Shown piece by piece: positions 41,324-48,794 of a stretch of DNA of 64,000 nucleotides. The position numbers and the translations under genes are program-made. The notes beneath the pieces were generated by a model. It searched no databases, was not told where the DNA came from, and worked only from the letters and a program-made list of their open reading frames with translations. The stretch comes from Pseudoalteromonas sp. 0303 (GTDB lineage: Bacteria; Pseudomonadota; Gammaproteobacteria; Enterobacterales; Alteromonadaceae). Location: contig NZ_JABVXF010000018.1 of assembly GCF_013349995.1 (NCBI RefSeq), positions 29,071 through 93,070 on the forward strand, given 5' to 3'. Numbering within the stretch: position 1 is the first letter of the stretch; each line of letters begins with the position of its first letter.

Positions 41324-41332
41324 TTATCCACA
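41324..41332. promoter_or_regulatory. Consensus DnaA box
   Basis: TTATCCACA, an exact match to the DnaA-box consensus, in the gap after the primase-like gene. Confidence 0.45.
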
Positions 41333-41358
41333 ATTTCGGTGGAAAACCCCGTGCATAA

Positions 41359-42531
41359 CTATCGATTAGTCCCGCCCTGAAAGGATTTCAAGAGCTCTCT
41401 ACCTTTTTCCTCGCCATACGCAGCAACATAATCAGTTAGGTCCTTGTAATGATTTTGCTTTGCCACTTCATCAAACTGAGGAATGATCATGAACGTCTTC
41501 CCTGGTGTAGCTCTAAGTGTTGTTTCACAAACTTCTACACCCTTATTAGGGGCATCACCATACTGGTCATTGTCTGCCACCAGAATAATTGCAGAGTCTG
41601 GACACATTTCGCGTAGTACAGCAACAATGAGCGGAATATTATCAGCATACATTGCCGCAACGCTGTAGGCCTCTGTGAGCTTATATGACATCCCCGCATC
41701 AGCTGGGGCTTCCATAACGTAAATACCCTCTCCATTGATCGGTGGACGGCATGGAACAGGGAAGCATGCACCCGATGTATCCAATCCCTTACGAAACGTT
41801 TTAACACCCAATTCCGGATAAATACGTTGGATACCCTTGAATTTCCATTGCGCGAGCTCAACCAATTTCAATGCTGTAAATTGCCCAGTCAACTTCCCCA
41901 TTGTGGTTTCACCAGTAAAGAGCTCAACCCACTGAAATAAATCAGCAACGCCTTTTTTAGCGAAGTATGGGCAAGGGGCTTGAAGCTTAGACAGCATTTT
42001 CAACCATCGAAAATCTTTATTTACAGCTTCAGCTTTTAAAGCCCTTTCCTCTTCTCTTCTCTTTTCTGCATTCTTCAGATACTCATTTCGTCGCGTATTA
42101 TCCGGCTTTACTCTCGATACCCTGGACCCGCCCCGATATGAATCATATTCGTCCATCAAGGCTTTATAACCATCAAAAAGCACAGGTTCTGGAAAATGCT
42201 TACGGAAATTATTGAAGCGCACAGAAGGGTATTTAATGGTATAGCTCTCCCCATCCACCTCCCAGGTATGAGTATTTTCAAAACCAATAATTGAAATTCT
42301 GTTGTTATCTGCTTTTTCAAGACCAGTAACATCACGGCCTTTGATTACCTCACCAGACAACGTTACGTTAGCTCTTGAGTCATACCAATCAATTGACACT
42401 TCTTTCGCTGTATCAGCAATTTGTGAGGCGAACTTATCTAACATCAGGTAAGGATCATTGCGGTAGTAAGCCATTACAAAACCATAAAACCGACTATTGT
42501 GTTCGCTTTTTTGTTCGTTTGAATTAGGCAT
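41359..42531 (-). CDS. TOPRIM primase-like protein
   Basis: 390 aa. The C-terminal TOPRIM domain shows IYVMEAPADAGMSY (catalytic Glu) and ILVADNDQYGDAPNKG (Asp-x-Asp motif), as in phage P4/plasmid DnaG-like primases. The middle (about 175-260) resembles the DUF7146-type linker with CPYFAKKGV. It probably primes conjugative or vegetative strand synthesis. ATG 42531 lies in the centre of a palindrome site, with GTGAGG 11 nt upstream, so repressor binding would cover the start codon. Confidence 0.78.
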   Translation of the reverse strand: MPNSNEQKSEHNSRFYGFVMAYYRNDPYLMLDKFASQIADTAKEVSIDWYDSRANVTLSGEVIKGRDVTGLEKADNNRISIIGFENTHTWEVDGESYTIKYPSVRFNNFRKHFPEPVLFDGYKALMDEYDSYRGGSRVSRVKPDNTRRNEYLKNAEKRREEERALKAEAVNKDFRWLKMLSKLQAPCPYFAKKGVADLFQWVELFTGETTMGKLTGQFTALKLVELAQWKFKGIQRIYPELGVKTFRKGLDTSGACFPVPCRPPINGEGIYVMEAPADAGMSYKLTEAYSVAAMYADNIPLIVAVLREMCPDSAIILVADNDQYGDAPNKGVEVCETTLRATPGKTFMIIPQFDEVAKQNHYKDLTDYVAAYGEEKGRELLKSFQGGTNR

Positions 42532-42539
42532 GCCTAATT
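42522..42539. promoter_or_regulatory. 18-bp palindrome, site 8
   Basis: AATTAGGCATGCCTAATT; its central ATG is the likely start codon of the primase-like gene. Confidence 0.8.
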
Positions 42540-42551
42540 TAACCTCACTTT

Positions 42552-42734
42552 TTAACTTGAAAAATATTCTCTAATTTTAAACTCTATGTCATTCAATCCC
42601 ATTTCATAACCTTCATTGAAAGCTTCGGTAGATTCATCGGGATCGGTTACAGTCTTCTTACTTTCTTCATAGTTATCACCAATCTCTTTCAAAATAGCTA
42701 AAACTTGCTTCTCACTTATGACATTAAAATTCAT
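42552..42734 (-). CDS. Hypothetical small acidic protein
   Basis: 60 aa, acidic and helical, starting MNFNVISEKQVLAILKEIG after GGTGAAATT. Lies just upstream of the primase-like gene. Unrecognised. Confidence 0.55.
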   Translation of the reverse strand: MNFNVISEKQVLAILKEIGDNYEESKKTVTDPDESTEAFNEGYEMGLNDIEFKIREYFSS

Positions 42735-42824
42735 AATTTCACCATATTACTTATTGTTTCGACCCTTCTTGGCGTACAATATAAGTCTCATATGCCTCTG
42801 GTCATTTACCAGAAAGAAAAAGAA

Positions 42825-42874
42825 GGGCGCTTTCGAGCTGACCGCAACCGGCCTCTGTGCCAAGGAGTATGTAA
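42825..42874 (+). promoter_or_regulatory. Variant leader without clear gene
   Basis: GGGCGCTTTCGAGCTGACCGC matches the variant at 39152, again lacking the ACGT box. AAGGAG then precedes ATGTAA, a start codon followed at once by a stop. A 7-bp stem CGGTGTG/CACACCG lies at about 42897-42924. Any product is uncertain; ORFs across it overlap the convergent 42936 gene. Confidence 0.5.
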
Positions 42875-42935
42875 AAACCCTTATTTCATGGATGAAGCGG
42901 TGTGGCTGTTCCCACGGTCACACCGCAACCTACAT

Positions 42936-43139
42936 TTACCCTTTTGCCCTCTTTTGTGAATGCGCCTCCAGATATTCCACGCACTCACCTTCCAAAAAAT
43001 TTTCGTTCACCAGTGCGGTAACAATTTCATCTTCAGAAAAGGTATAACGCGACTTCAGGATCTTAATAGACTCCATAGCCTTTTCATGCTCATCGGCCAG
43101 CCGATGTTCATGGAACTCATCAATAATATCTTTAATCAC
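42936..43139 (-). CDS. Hypothetical small protein
   Basis: 67 aa from GTG 43139 after AGGAGCAGTTTTA. Acidic, helical (DEFHEHRLADEHEKAMESI). Unrecognised; GTG start. Confidence 0.5.
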   Translation of the reverse strand: MIKDIIDEFHEHRLADEHEKAMESIKILKSRYTFSEDEIVTALVNENFLEGECVEYLEAHSQKRAKG

Positions 43140-43183
43140 TAAAACTGCTCCTAACGACTCAGGGGCAGAGTGAAAGCTAAATT

Positions 43184-44377
43184 TTATTTTTCGTTTAACT
43201 TTCTCTCTAACTTCAAAGGTTCAACAATGCCAAATGCTTGCAGCATTAAGCGCCAGGTACTGTAGTGAATGTGATATGCACGACCTTCACGTTCAGTAAG
43301 CTTGTTAATCTTGTCTGTATTAAAGATACGAAGTGAGTCCAAGAGCCTAAACCAAACATCTTGCGATATTTCCATTGGCTCTTTTTTCCATGCTTCATTA
43401 TCCCTGGTTGCTAACGCAACCTTCATTTCTTGATTACCAAACTTCAATCGATGTGCGATTTCCATTGGATCAAGTGACAAGATATTCATAAAGGTTCGCA
43501 ACTCTACAAACGTGGGCGCTCGCCAATTTTCAACACCGAATACACGTTCATCGATAGTGACATCGTGACTACGCGCTGACCGGTTGGTGGTGAAAAACTT
43601 TAACTTTGACTCTTCCACACCAAATTGCGCGGCCAGCTGCTCAGCTGTGTAGCCAGTCCATGCAATGAATTGTCGAAGAACTTTTGGTTTTGGAGGCTCA
43701 AACCCCTCACCTAATGGTAATAACGTCTCAGGAGGCAGCTTAGGGGCCTCTATATACTCATGTAGAGAACGAATACCGCCTTTATCCAATAAGTCCATCC
43801 ACTGTTCATGTGTAACGTGGAATGGATTGGTAGGCTGCGCCTTGTGGCTATGCAACAAATGCTTTACCAATGGCTCTTCCATATCGAGAATTCGAGCGAT
43901 AGCCGAATCTGACATACCTGAGCGAGTTGCAAGAACGCGCACTTCCGAGATATTAGGCTTTACCCATTCCTTAGCGTCATGGCTAAAGATACGAGAACGA
44001 AGGAAAGGCTTTTGAGGCTCAAGCTTTACTGGCGTTGCAACGCCAAAGCTTTCAAGCCATAAGCGCCAAGTTGTGTACTGGATACGTTTGCCTTTAACGT
44101 AGTTACGGTCTGTAAAATAAGTTCGTAGATGTTTGGGGCTCACATCGGCAAGCTGCGCGAGCTCATTGGTGGACCAACCCACAGCATTTTTGAACTCAGC
44201 CAGTTCCGCTGTTGTAGGCGCAACCCATCCATCACCAAACGGCTTCAATACGTCTGGATGCATAGAATTTTTCCTAACAATTTTTTGATACAAATTAGCA
44301 AGCACTTTCTGAGTGCCAGAAAGCAGTGAATTGAAATCTGCGATTAAGTCTTGATCTAAATATGGAGTTTGTAACAT
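43184..44377 (-). CDS. Protein of tandem HTH-like repeats with divergent leader
   Basis: 397 aa from ATG 44377, eight nt after the GAGG; an ATG six bases upstream is too close. It appears to hold four or more diverged repeats of about 65-80 residues, each with W-x-x-P/P-x-x-x-E-L at the start, a helix-turn-helix-like middle and a Y/H-x-x-W-x-x-L end (for example WVAPTTAELAEFKNAVGW, WRAPTFVELRTFMNILSL, IQYTTWRLWLESFGV and IHYSTWRLMLQAFGI). The first and last units are most alike. It may bind DNA or RNA; its leader is the most diverged copy in the window. Confidence 0.7.
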   Translation of the reverse strand: MLQTPYLDQDLIADFNSLLSGTQKVLANLYQKIVRKNSMHPDVLKPFGDGWVAPTTAELAEFKNAVGWSTNELAQLADVSPKHLRTYFTDRNYVKGKRIQYTTWRLWLESFGVATPVKLEPQKPFLRSRIFSHDAKEWVKPNISEVRVLATRSGMSDSAIARILDMEEPLVKHLLHSHKAQPTNPFHVTHEQWMDLLDKGGIRSLHEYIEAPKLPPETLLPLGEGFEPPKPKVLRQFIAWTGYTAEQLAAQFGVEESKLKFFTTNRSARSHDVTIDERVFGVENWRAPTFVELRTFMNILSLDPMEIAHRLKFGNQEMKVALATRDNEAWKKEPMEISQDVWFRLLDSLRIFNTDKINKLTEREGRAYHIHYSTWRLMLQAFGIVEPLKLERKLNEK

Positions 44378-44385
44378 TTTCATTT

Positions 44386-44453
44386 CCTCTTTACGTGTAA
44401 CAGGCAGAGGTAAAACCCTCGCCTTTTTTTAGAACCTAACAGCATTGGTTAGG
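44386..44453 (-). promoter_or_regulatory. Shared leader, copy 20 (fully covarying)
   Basis: Hairpin II is AGGCGAGG-GTTTTA-CCTC-T-GCCT: the inner stem changed from GCT/AGC to GAGG/CCTC while the bulged T and outer AGGC/GCCT remain. Hairpin I is CCTAAC-N7-GTTAGG. ACACGTAAAGAGG is unchanged. It is the strongest evidence for conserved structure. Confidence 0.88.
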
Positions 44454-45014
44454 CACTGAAACATTGGCACATTTTTTAACTGGTATCAACTTCTTTTTCA
44501 CCAGGTCTTCCCCTGTGGATATTTTTTGCCGCGCAAAATAAGGAAGAGCGAGTTACCCACATACCCACACTAAATCTACGAGTAAAAGAAAGCTCTCCGA
44601 TGCGCGTGGATATGCTGGATAACTCGCTCTCTCTTTACCTACGGCTTCATGTAACAAGTTCCATTACGCCTTTTGCGCTGCATGCCTGCGGCATGCGTGA
44701 ACCTTAAAAACCATCGAGGTTTTACGGTTCATCGGCCTTGCTACGCAAGCCCGTCGCTCACCCGCCCGTAGGGAGGGGCATCACGAGCAATAGCCCCTCC
44801 TTTTTTGGCGGCCCAGCCGCTCTAGGTTGCGCTATCGCGCCAACCTAGAGCGGCTGGGTTCGTGAGCTTTAGCGCAAAAGGCGCACGGAAAAGCCATCGT
44901 GCTTTTCCTGAACGCATAAATACTTTTATAATTATAGCATGTTGCACGGTGTTTACGAACGGCATTTTTAAGGCTATCATGAACGCATAGTTTGAACGGT
45001 ATATGTGAACGCTT
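44454..45014. other. Gene-free structured region, candidate oriT
   Basis: About 560 bp, locally GC-rich. Inverted repeats: AGAGCGAGTTA (44545-44555)/TAACTCGCTCT (44620-44630) enclosing TTACCCACA and TACCCACAC; a perfect 18-bp stem 44812-44829/44841-44858 with an 11-nt loop; GGAAAAGC (44887-44894)/GCTTTTCC (44901-44908). It directly precedes a TraK-like gene, the usual oriT neighbour in IncP-like plasmids. No relaxase or nic site can be assigned. Confidence 0.5.
44812..44858. repeat. Perfect 18-bp inverted repeat
   Basis: CCCAGCCGCTCTAGGTTG and its exact complement flank CGCTATCGCGC. No T-run follows on either strand, so it is not an ordinary terminator; a cruciform or single-strand hairpin role is more likely. 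Confidence 0.7.
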
Positions 45015-45015
45015 A
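44909..45015. promoter_or_regulatory. Five TGAACGSWTA operator-like repeats
   Basis: TGAACGCATA at 44909 and 44980, CGAACGGCAT at 44956, TGAACGGTAT at 44993 and TGAACGCTTA at 45006, the last touching ATG 45015. They are probable binding sites of the downstream TraK-like protein or another transfer regulator. Confidence 0.6.
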
Positions 45016-45305
45016 TGAAACCAACTACAAAGGCCTCCAAAGACGTATTGGCAGTAGAGGCAGAAGAAATTTTAAAGTTAAAAGAAGACATCAAACAGAG
45101 GCGTAAGAAGCGTAATTTCTCGCGCTCAAAATTAAGGAAATACTTTGCTGAAGCAAAAAGATTAAAGGAAGAATTTGGGTTTTCCTTTGAAGATATCGCC
45201 CTGTGGTTGCGTCAATGTAAGCGAGTAAAAATGACAGCTGATGGAGTCAGATCGTCCTATCGTCGTATCGAAAAGGAACTCGAAAACGACCAATCTGAAG
45301 AGTAA
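45015..45305 (+). CDS. TraK-like oriT-binding protein (putative)
   Basis: 96 aa, strongly charged. The pattern KRLKEEFGFSFEDIALWLRQ and RVKMTADGVRSSYRRIEKEL resembles the core of IncP TraK (a helix with TIWEHM followed by K-x-x-x-F-R-S-x-x-RR), which binds and bends oriT DNA. It lies immediately downstream of the structured region. The similarity is by eye, so the family is tentative. It is 5 bp upstream of the recombinase gene. Confidence 0.55.
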   Translation: MKPTTKASKDVLAVEAEEILKLKEDIKQRRKKRNFSRSKLRKYFAEAKRLKEEFGFSFEDIALWLRQCKRVKMTADGVRSSYRRIEKELENDQSEE

Positions 45306-45310
45306 TTTCT

Positions 45311-46222
45311 ATGGCAAAAAAATCTCTAAGACAGCAGGCAGCGGCAGTAATACGCTCAAAGACAGCCTTTAATACAGACAGTAAAAAAGGTGGTAATGCC
45401 GACTCAAAATCGGTCCCAGGTAATTATAAATCTTTGCAATCTTTACGCTCAGCTAACGAAACCGTATTGGCATTAGCTAAGATAGCAGAAGATATGAATG
45501 TACAGCGGATCAAGCAAATCACGCCAGATAACGCAGAACAATATTTAGGCTTAAAACGAGACAATTTTGCTTCGCAAAAGGCACTAGATAGGGACAGAAA
45601 GGCATTATCTATTGCGCTTGGTGTTGAAATTCCACGACTAAAAGCTGTTTCTGAACAGGTTTTAAGCTCACGCGCTTACAGCACTGAACAAATAAATAAC
45701 GTCACCAAATCTATGACTGATAGAAATGCGCTGGCAGTAAAGATAGCGCACAATGCAGGCCTTAGAGCGCATGAGCTATTAACGCTTAAACGGGCAGATG
45801 AAGGTACAAAGACAACATCAAGAACATGGACAGAAGACAGGTTCGCTGGGCGGGATGGTACTGTTTATCTTGTGACAGGGAAGGGCGGTTTAACAAGAGA
45901 AGTGCTTATTTCAAATGACTTGGCTAAAGAGTTGGAAAGCAGAAGGCACGAACAACCACAAACGAAAATTGACAGAGGGATTAACTACCTTCAACGCTAC
46001 GATATTGGTGGCGGTAACGCCCTGTCCTCTTCATTTACTCGCGCCAGTCAACGCGCATTAACATTTTCTCATGGCCTTCACGGTGTACGACATCGGTATG
46101 CTCAGGAACGTATTGATGAAATAAAGCTTAAATTCAATGTAGACCATGACAGTGCCAGGGACATCGTTGCTCAAGAGCTTGGGCATTTCCGTGGTGATAT
46201 TACCGAAGTGTATTTACGTTAA
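45311..46222 (+). CDS. Tyrosine recombinase
   Basis: 303 aa. Catalytic pattern: HNAGLRAHELLTL (Arg), VTGKGGLTRE (Lys), HGLHGVRHRYAQ (His-x-x-Arg), ELGHFRGDITEVYL (His and nucleophilic Tyr). It has a core-binding N-terminal helical domain. The place beside the candidate oriT suggests a resolution or integration function for the plasmid. Followed by a palindrome site. Confidence 0.85.
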   Translation: MAKKSLRQQAAAVIRSKTAFNTDSKKGGNADSKSVPGNYKSLQSLRSANETVLALAKIAEDMNVQRIKQITPDNAEQYLGLKRDNFASQKALDRDRKALSIALGVEIPRLKAVSEQVLSSRAYSTEQINNVTKSMTDRNALAVKIAHNAGLRAHELLTLKRADEGTKTTSRTWTEDRFAGRDGTVYLVTGKGGLTREVLISNDLAKELESRRHEQPQTKIDRGINYLQRYDIGGGNALSSSFTRASQRALTFSHGLHGVRHRYAQERIDEIKLKFNVDHDSARDIVAQELGHFRGDITEVYLR

Positions 46223-46223
46223 G

Positions 46224-46241
46224 AAATTAGGCATGCCTAAT
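46224..46241. promoter_or_regulatory. 18-bp palindrome, site 9
   Basis: AATTAGGCATGCCTAATT between the recombinase stop and ATG 46258. Confidence 0.8.
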
Positions 46242-46257
46242 TTTTGGAGCTAAACCA

Positions 46258-47055
46258 ATGGACAGTTTTAATCCTCATAAAGATTCACCAGTCGCCAGCA
46301 ATCTATACAGTTGGCGTATTGGAAATACAAGAAGTTGGGCAAAGGCCGTTTATGAGACAGATACAAAAGCATTAGAAGCAGCAAAAGGACATTGTAAAAA
46401 TAGGCTTGGCGTAGGTAAGTATACGATACACATTGGTGTCACTAAAACTGAATCGGTTGATTGTGAGCCGATCATAAAACGATACAAACAACATTTAGAA
46501 TATGGCTGGGATAACCCCGAACTATTCAGAGCGATGGCTATCCCCAAAGAACATTGGACACGGTTAACAAATGAAATTGCTCAATTGGTTACGGATAAGT
46601 TAGTTGAAGCTTCAGCGCTTAGCAGTAATACCCAAATATCGAAAGTAAAGCATCACTACTTTACAGTTTCGCCATCGGACATAGGGATCGAGCAAACAGG
46701 TATTGAAAGTCTGCTCAACCAGATTAAGACAGAGTATCGAACTTCCGCGACTGACTGGCACAAAGTCGATGGCCTGCAAACATTGTTGATTCAACAAGCG
46801 CAGCAGCTCATTGAGCAACATCAACACCCGTTTGTCATCAAGTCATTAATGGTTTGGCAGGGATACGAACGAACAAAATGTAGACTACATATAGTGTGTA
46901 ACAGCTCAATAAAAGCTGGACGATTCTCGCGGAATGCTAACGATACACTATGCAAAAAATCCCCCTCACTCGTAGATGAAGCAGACAACACAAAATTACC
47001 ATGTATTGCATGTTTAGAAAGGTTATTGAAATTATCATCTGAGGATGAAAAATAA
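46258..47055 (+). CDS. Hypothetical protein
   Basis: 265 aa, ATG 46258 after TTGGAGC. Soluble, with C-terminal cysteines (CNSSIKAG, CLERLL). Position after the recombinase suggests a transfer or mobilisation role, but no motif supports that. Unrecognised. Confidence 0.65.
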   Translation: MDSFNPHKDSPVASNLYSWRIGNTRSWAKAVYETDTKALEAAKGHCKNRLGVGKYTIHIGVTKTESVDCEPIIKRYKQHLEYGWDNPELFRAMAIPKEHWTRLTNEIAQLVTDKLVEASALSSNTQISKVKHHYFTVSPSDIGIEQTGIESLLNQIKTEYRTSATDWHKVDGLQTLLIQQAQQLIEQHQHPFVIKSLMVWQGYERTKCRLHIVCNSSIKAGRFSRNANDTLCKKSPSLVDEADNTKLPCIACLERLLKLSSEDEK

Positions 47056-47077
47056 AAACCCCGACTAAGCGGGGTTT
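47056..47077. terminator. Bidirectional terminator
   Basis: AAACCCCG/CGGGGTTT stem between convergent genes with flanking A/T runs. Confidence 0.82.
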
Positions 47078-47082
47078 ATTTA

Positions 47083-47586
47083 TTAGGCAGCTAATTTTTT
47101 ATCAAGATTGATAAAGCGCTCTGCAATATCGGACAATTCGGCTTTATCAGAATCGACCAATTTATAATACTTGTCTCCAATTTGTCCTACCCATTGAACT
47201 AGGTCAAAACAAATACGCTCACTTACATGAAACACTTCAACGCCAGAAACTTTGTGCCAGCGACACGGTGGTAAGCATTCAAATAACCACCAATAATCTT
47301 CTGAACTGATCTCTTGCTCTTCCTTCATTTGTTCTTGTCGATAAAGGTTTATCCGAGCGTCATGCTCTTCTGGACCAATTACCTTCAAGCTAACTTCAGG
47401 GTTATTCTCAGCCTTATACTTTTCGTATTCAGGCCAAGTCATATCCAACAAATCTTTAGTCTTGTAAAGCGTACCGCTGTATGCGACACGTTCTACACCT
47501 TCAGGGTCTGTATAGATAATGCTTTCAGTTACATGAAATTTAGAGATAGGTGCGTTTGCGTCAACAATGTATTTAGTATTGCTCAT
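47083..47586 (-). CDS. Hypothetical protein with shared leader
   Basis: 167 aa from ATG 47586. The longer reading to 47682 translates the leader. Acidic with a WWLFECLPPCRWH segment. Unrecognised. Confidence 0.65.
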   Translation of the reverse strand: MSNTKYIVDANAPISKFHVTESIIYTDPEGVERVAYSGTLYKTKDLLDMTWPEYEKYKAENNPEVSLKVIGPEEHDARINLYRQEQMKEEQEISSEDYWWLFECLPPCRWHKVSGVEVFHVSERICFDLVQWVGQIGDKYYKLVDSDKAELSDIAERFINLDKKLAA

Positions 47587-47594
47587 GGGGTTTA

Positions 47595-47651
47595 CCTCGT
47601 TACGTATTGAAGGCAGCTCGAAAGCGCCTGTTTTTGTTGTGGCCGGAGGCC
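47595..47651 (-). promoter_or_regulatory. Shared leader, copy 21
   Basis: Hairpin I GGCC-TCC-GGCC, canonical hairpin II, ATACGTAACGAGG. Promoter word TATACTGAATTTTC upstream. Confidence 0.9.
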
Positions 47652-47687
47652 GATATAGAAAATTCAGTATATCATTAGACAAAAAAA

Positions 47688-47707
47688 ATGCACCTCGAAA
47701 GGTGCAT
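47688..47707 (-). terminator. Terminator
   Basis: ATGCACC/GGTGCAT stem with a long T-run on the minus strand; ends the 47713 gene. Confidence 0.82.
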
Positions 47708-47712
47708 CTTGT

Positions 47713-48150
47713 CTAGTCATTACTTGTTTCAAACGTATCGTGTGGTCTACCGCAAGCTTCTTCTAACTCTTCATCCGGAGTGATTAAAAGTCGGCGCAGA
47801 AGACCGGCGCGAAGCTCAGCGCCAGTAACATTATCACCGTCATTATCAGAAACAACTTCAAACGCGATATCAAACGCATGATTGAACAGGCCTTTACGAT
47901 CAGTTGGCTTAGATACATTGTATGTAACTACATAATCGACTGACTGGCCGCAACGTTGTTTCTCATCGAGACGAGTAACATTGTGTGCTACACCAGCATC
48001 AACCAGGTACTTTTCAACATATTCAAAAAGCTTACCTTCAGCATAGGGATACCATGCTTCATTTCTGATACCTGCCAATGTTTTTTCAGTGAAGTGAAAC
48101 ATTTTGATGTTTGGCAAAACGATAATTGTCATTGCATTACGTACTGACAT
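47713..48150 (-). CDS. Hypothetical protein with shared leader
   Basis: 145 aa. Alternating strands and charged loops; no signal or transmembrane segment. Unrecognised; monocistronic. Confidence 0.65.
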   Translation of the reverse strand: MSVRNAMTIIVLPNIKMFHFTEKTLAGIRNEAWYPYAEGKLFEYVEKYLVDAGVAHNVTRLDEKQRCGQSVDYVVTYNVSKPTDRKGLFNHAFDIAFEVVSDNDGDNVTGAELRAGLLRRLLITPDEELEEACGRPHDTFETSND

Positions 48151-48157
48151 ATTAAGT

Positions 48158-48214
48158 CCTCTTTACGTGTTGAAGGCAGCTCGAAAGCGCCTGTTTTTGT
48201 TGTGGCCGGAGGCC
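48158..48214 (-). promoter_or_regulatory. Shared leader, copy 22
   Basis: Hairpin I GGCC-TCC-GGCC; hairpin II canonical (48174-48192). Promoter TGGTATATTGGAT upstream. Confidence 0.9.
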
Positions 48215-48253
48215 GATATAGAAAATCCAATATACCATGTACTAGATATAAAA

Positions 48254-48277
48254 AAACCCCAACATTGCGGGGTTTAT
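48254..48277 (-). terminator. Terminator
   Basis: CCCC/GGGG stem (AACCCC...GGGGTT) with a T-run on the minus strand; ends the 48305 gene. Confidence 0.65.
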
Positions 48278-48304
48278 TATTAACATTAACTGCTGGTATT
48301 TGAA

Positions 48305-48478
48305 TTATACCTGCTCTGATTGTGATTCATCGGAACAAACCTTAACTTCAAACCAATCAACATATATATCTGGATGGCTCTGTAAAGCTTCATATATTTT
48401 TTCTTTAGCTTCCCGAATAGAGTCAACATTTTTAACCATAATACAACCATTTGTGGGGTGTAAATCTAACGTTTTCAT
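48305..48478 (-). CDS. 57-aa hypothetical protein with shared leader
   Basis: 57 aa, missed by size cut-offs. It starts MKTLDLHPTNGCIMVKNVDS and ends in an acidic tail with one cysteine. Full leader, correct GAGG spacing and terminator make expression likely. Resembles a small alpha/beta domain; unrecognised. Confidence 0.72.
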   Translation of the reverse strand: MKTLDLHPTNGCIMVKNVDSIREAKEKIYEALQSHPDIYVDWFEVKVCSDESQSEQV

Positions 48479-48485
48479 AGAAAAT

Positions 48486-48542
48486 CCTCTTTACGTGTTA
48501 AAGGCAGCTCGAAAGCGCCTGTTTTTGTTGTGGCCGAAGGCC
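48486..48542 (-). promoter_or_regulatory. Shared leader, copy 23
   Basis: Hairpin I GGCC-TTC-GGCC; canonical hairpin II (48502-48520). Confidence 0.9.
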
Positions 48543-48578
48543 GATATAGAAACTTTAGTATATCAACAGATATAAAAA

Positions 48579-48597
48579 ATGCACCCCAAAGGTGCAT
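48579..48597 (-). terminator. Terminator
   Basis: ATGCACC/GGTGCAT stem with a T-run, ending the 48602 gene. Confidence 0.8.
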
Positions 48598-48601
48598 TCA
48601 T

Positions 48602-48787
48602 CTATTTCAGCCTAATGTGTTCGCCCCGACAATCTGGTTTCAACGTCCACAATACATGCTCTGTATTGCTTACCGCTACTTCCCATTCATCATCAATAAC
48701 AAACAGATCAACATCGTCTTGATATCTCGAAGTGACTTTACCTTGAAAGTCACCCTTTGAGTTATATACCGGTAATCCAAAATACAT
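48602..48787 (-). CDS. Hypothetical small protein
   Basis: 61 aa from ATG 48787, seven bp after the upstream stop; a reading from 48916 lies inside the upstream gene. Beta-rich (MYFGLPVYNSKGDFQGKVTS). Second gene of a leader-controlled pair; unrecognised. Confidence 0.6.
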   Translation of the reverse strand: MYFGLPVYNSKGDFQGKVTSRYQDDVDLFVIDDEWEVAVSNTEHVLWTLKPDCRGEHIRLK

Positions 48788-48794
48788 AGGACAC

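Noticed and set aside
42705..43047. Two overlapping plus-strand ORFs around 42.7-43.0 kb
   Set aside because: They start upstream of or inside the variant leader, overlap each other in different frames and overlap the minus-strand gene at 42936; no ribosome site fits.
44812..44858. Integron attC site
   Set aside because: The stem is a perfect inverted repeat without bulges or R/L box core GTTRRRY, and no integron integrase is adjacent.
44822..45094. Minus-strand ORF over the oriT-like region
   Set aside because: It crosses the perfect hairpin and the TraK-like gene in antisense and has no ribosome site.
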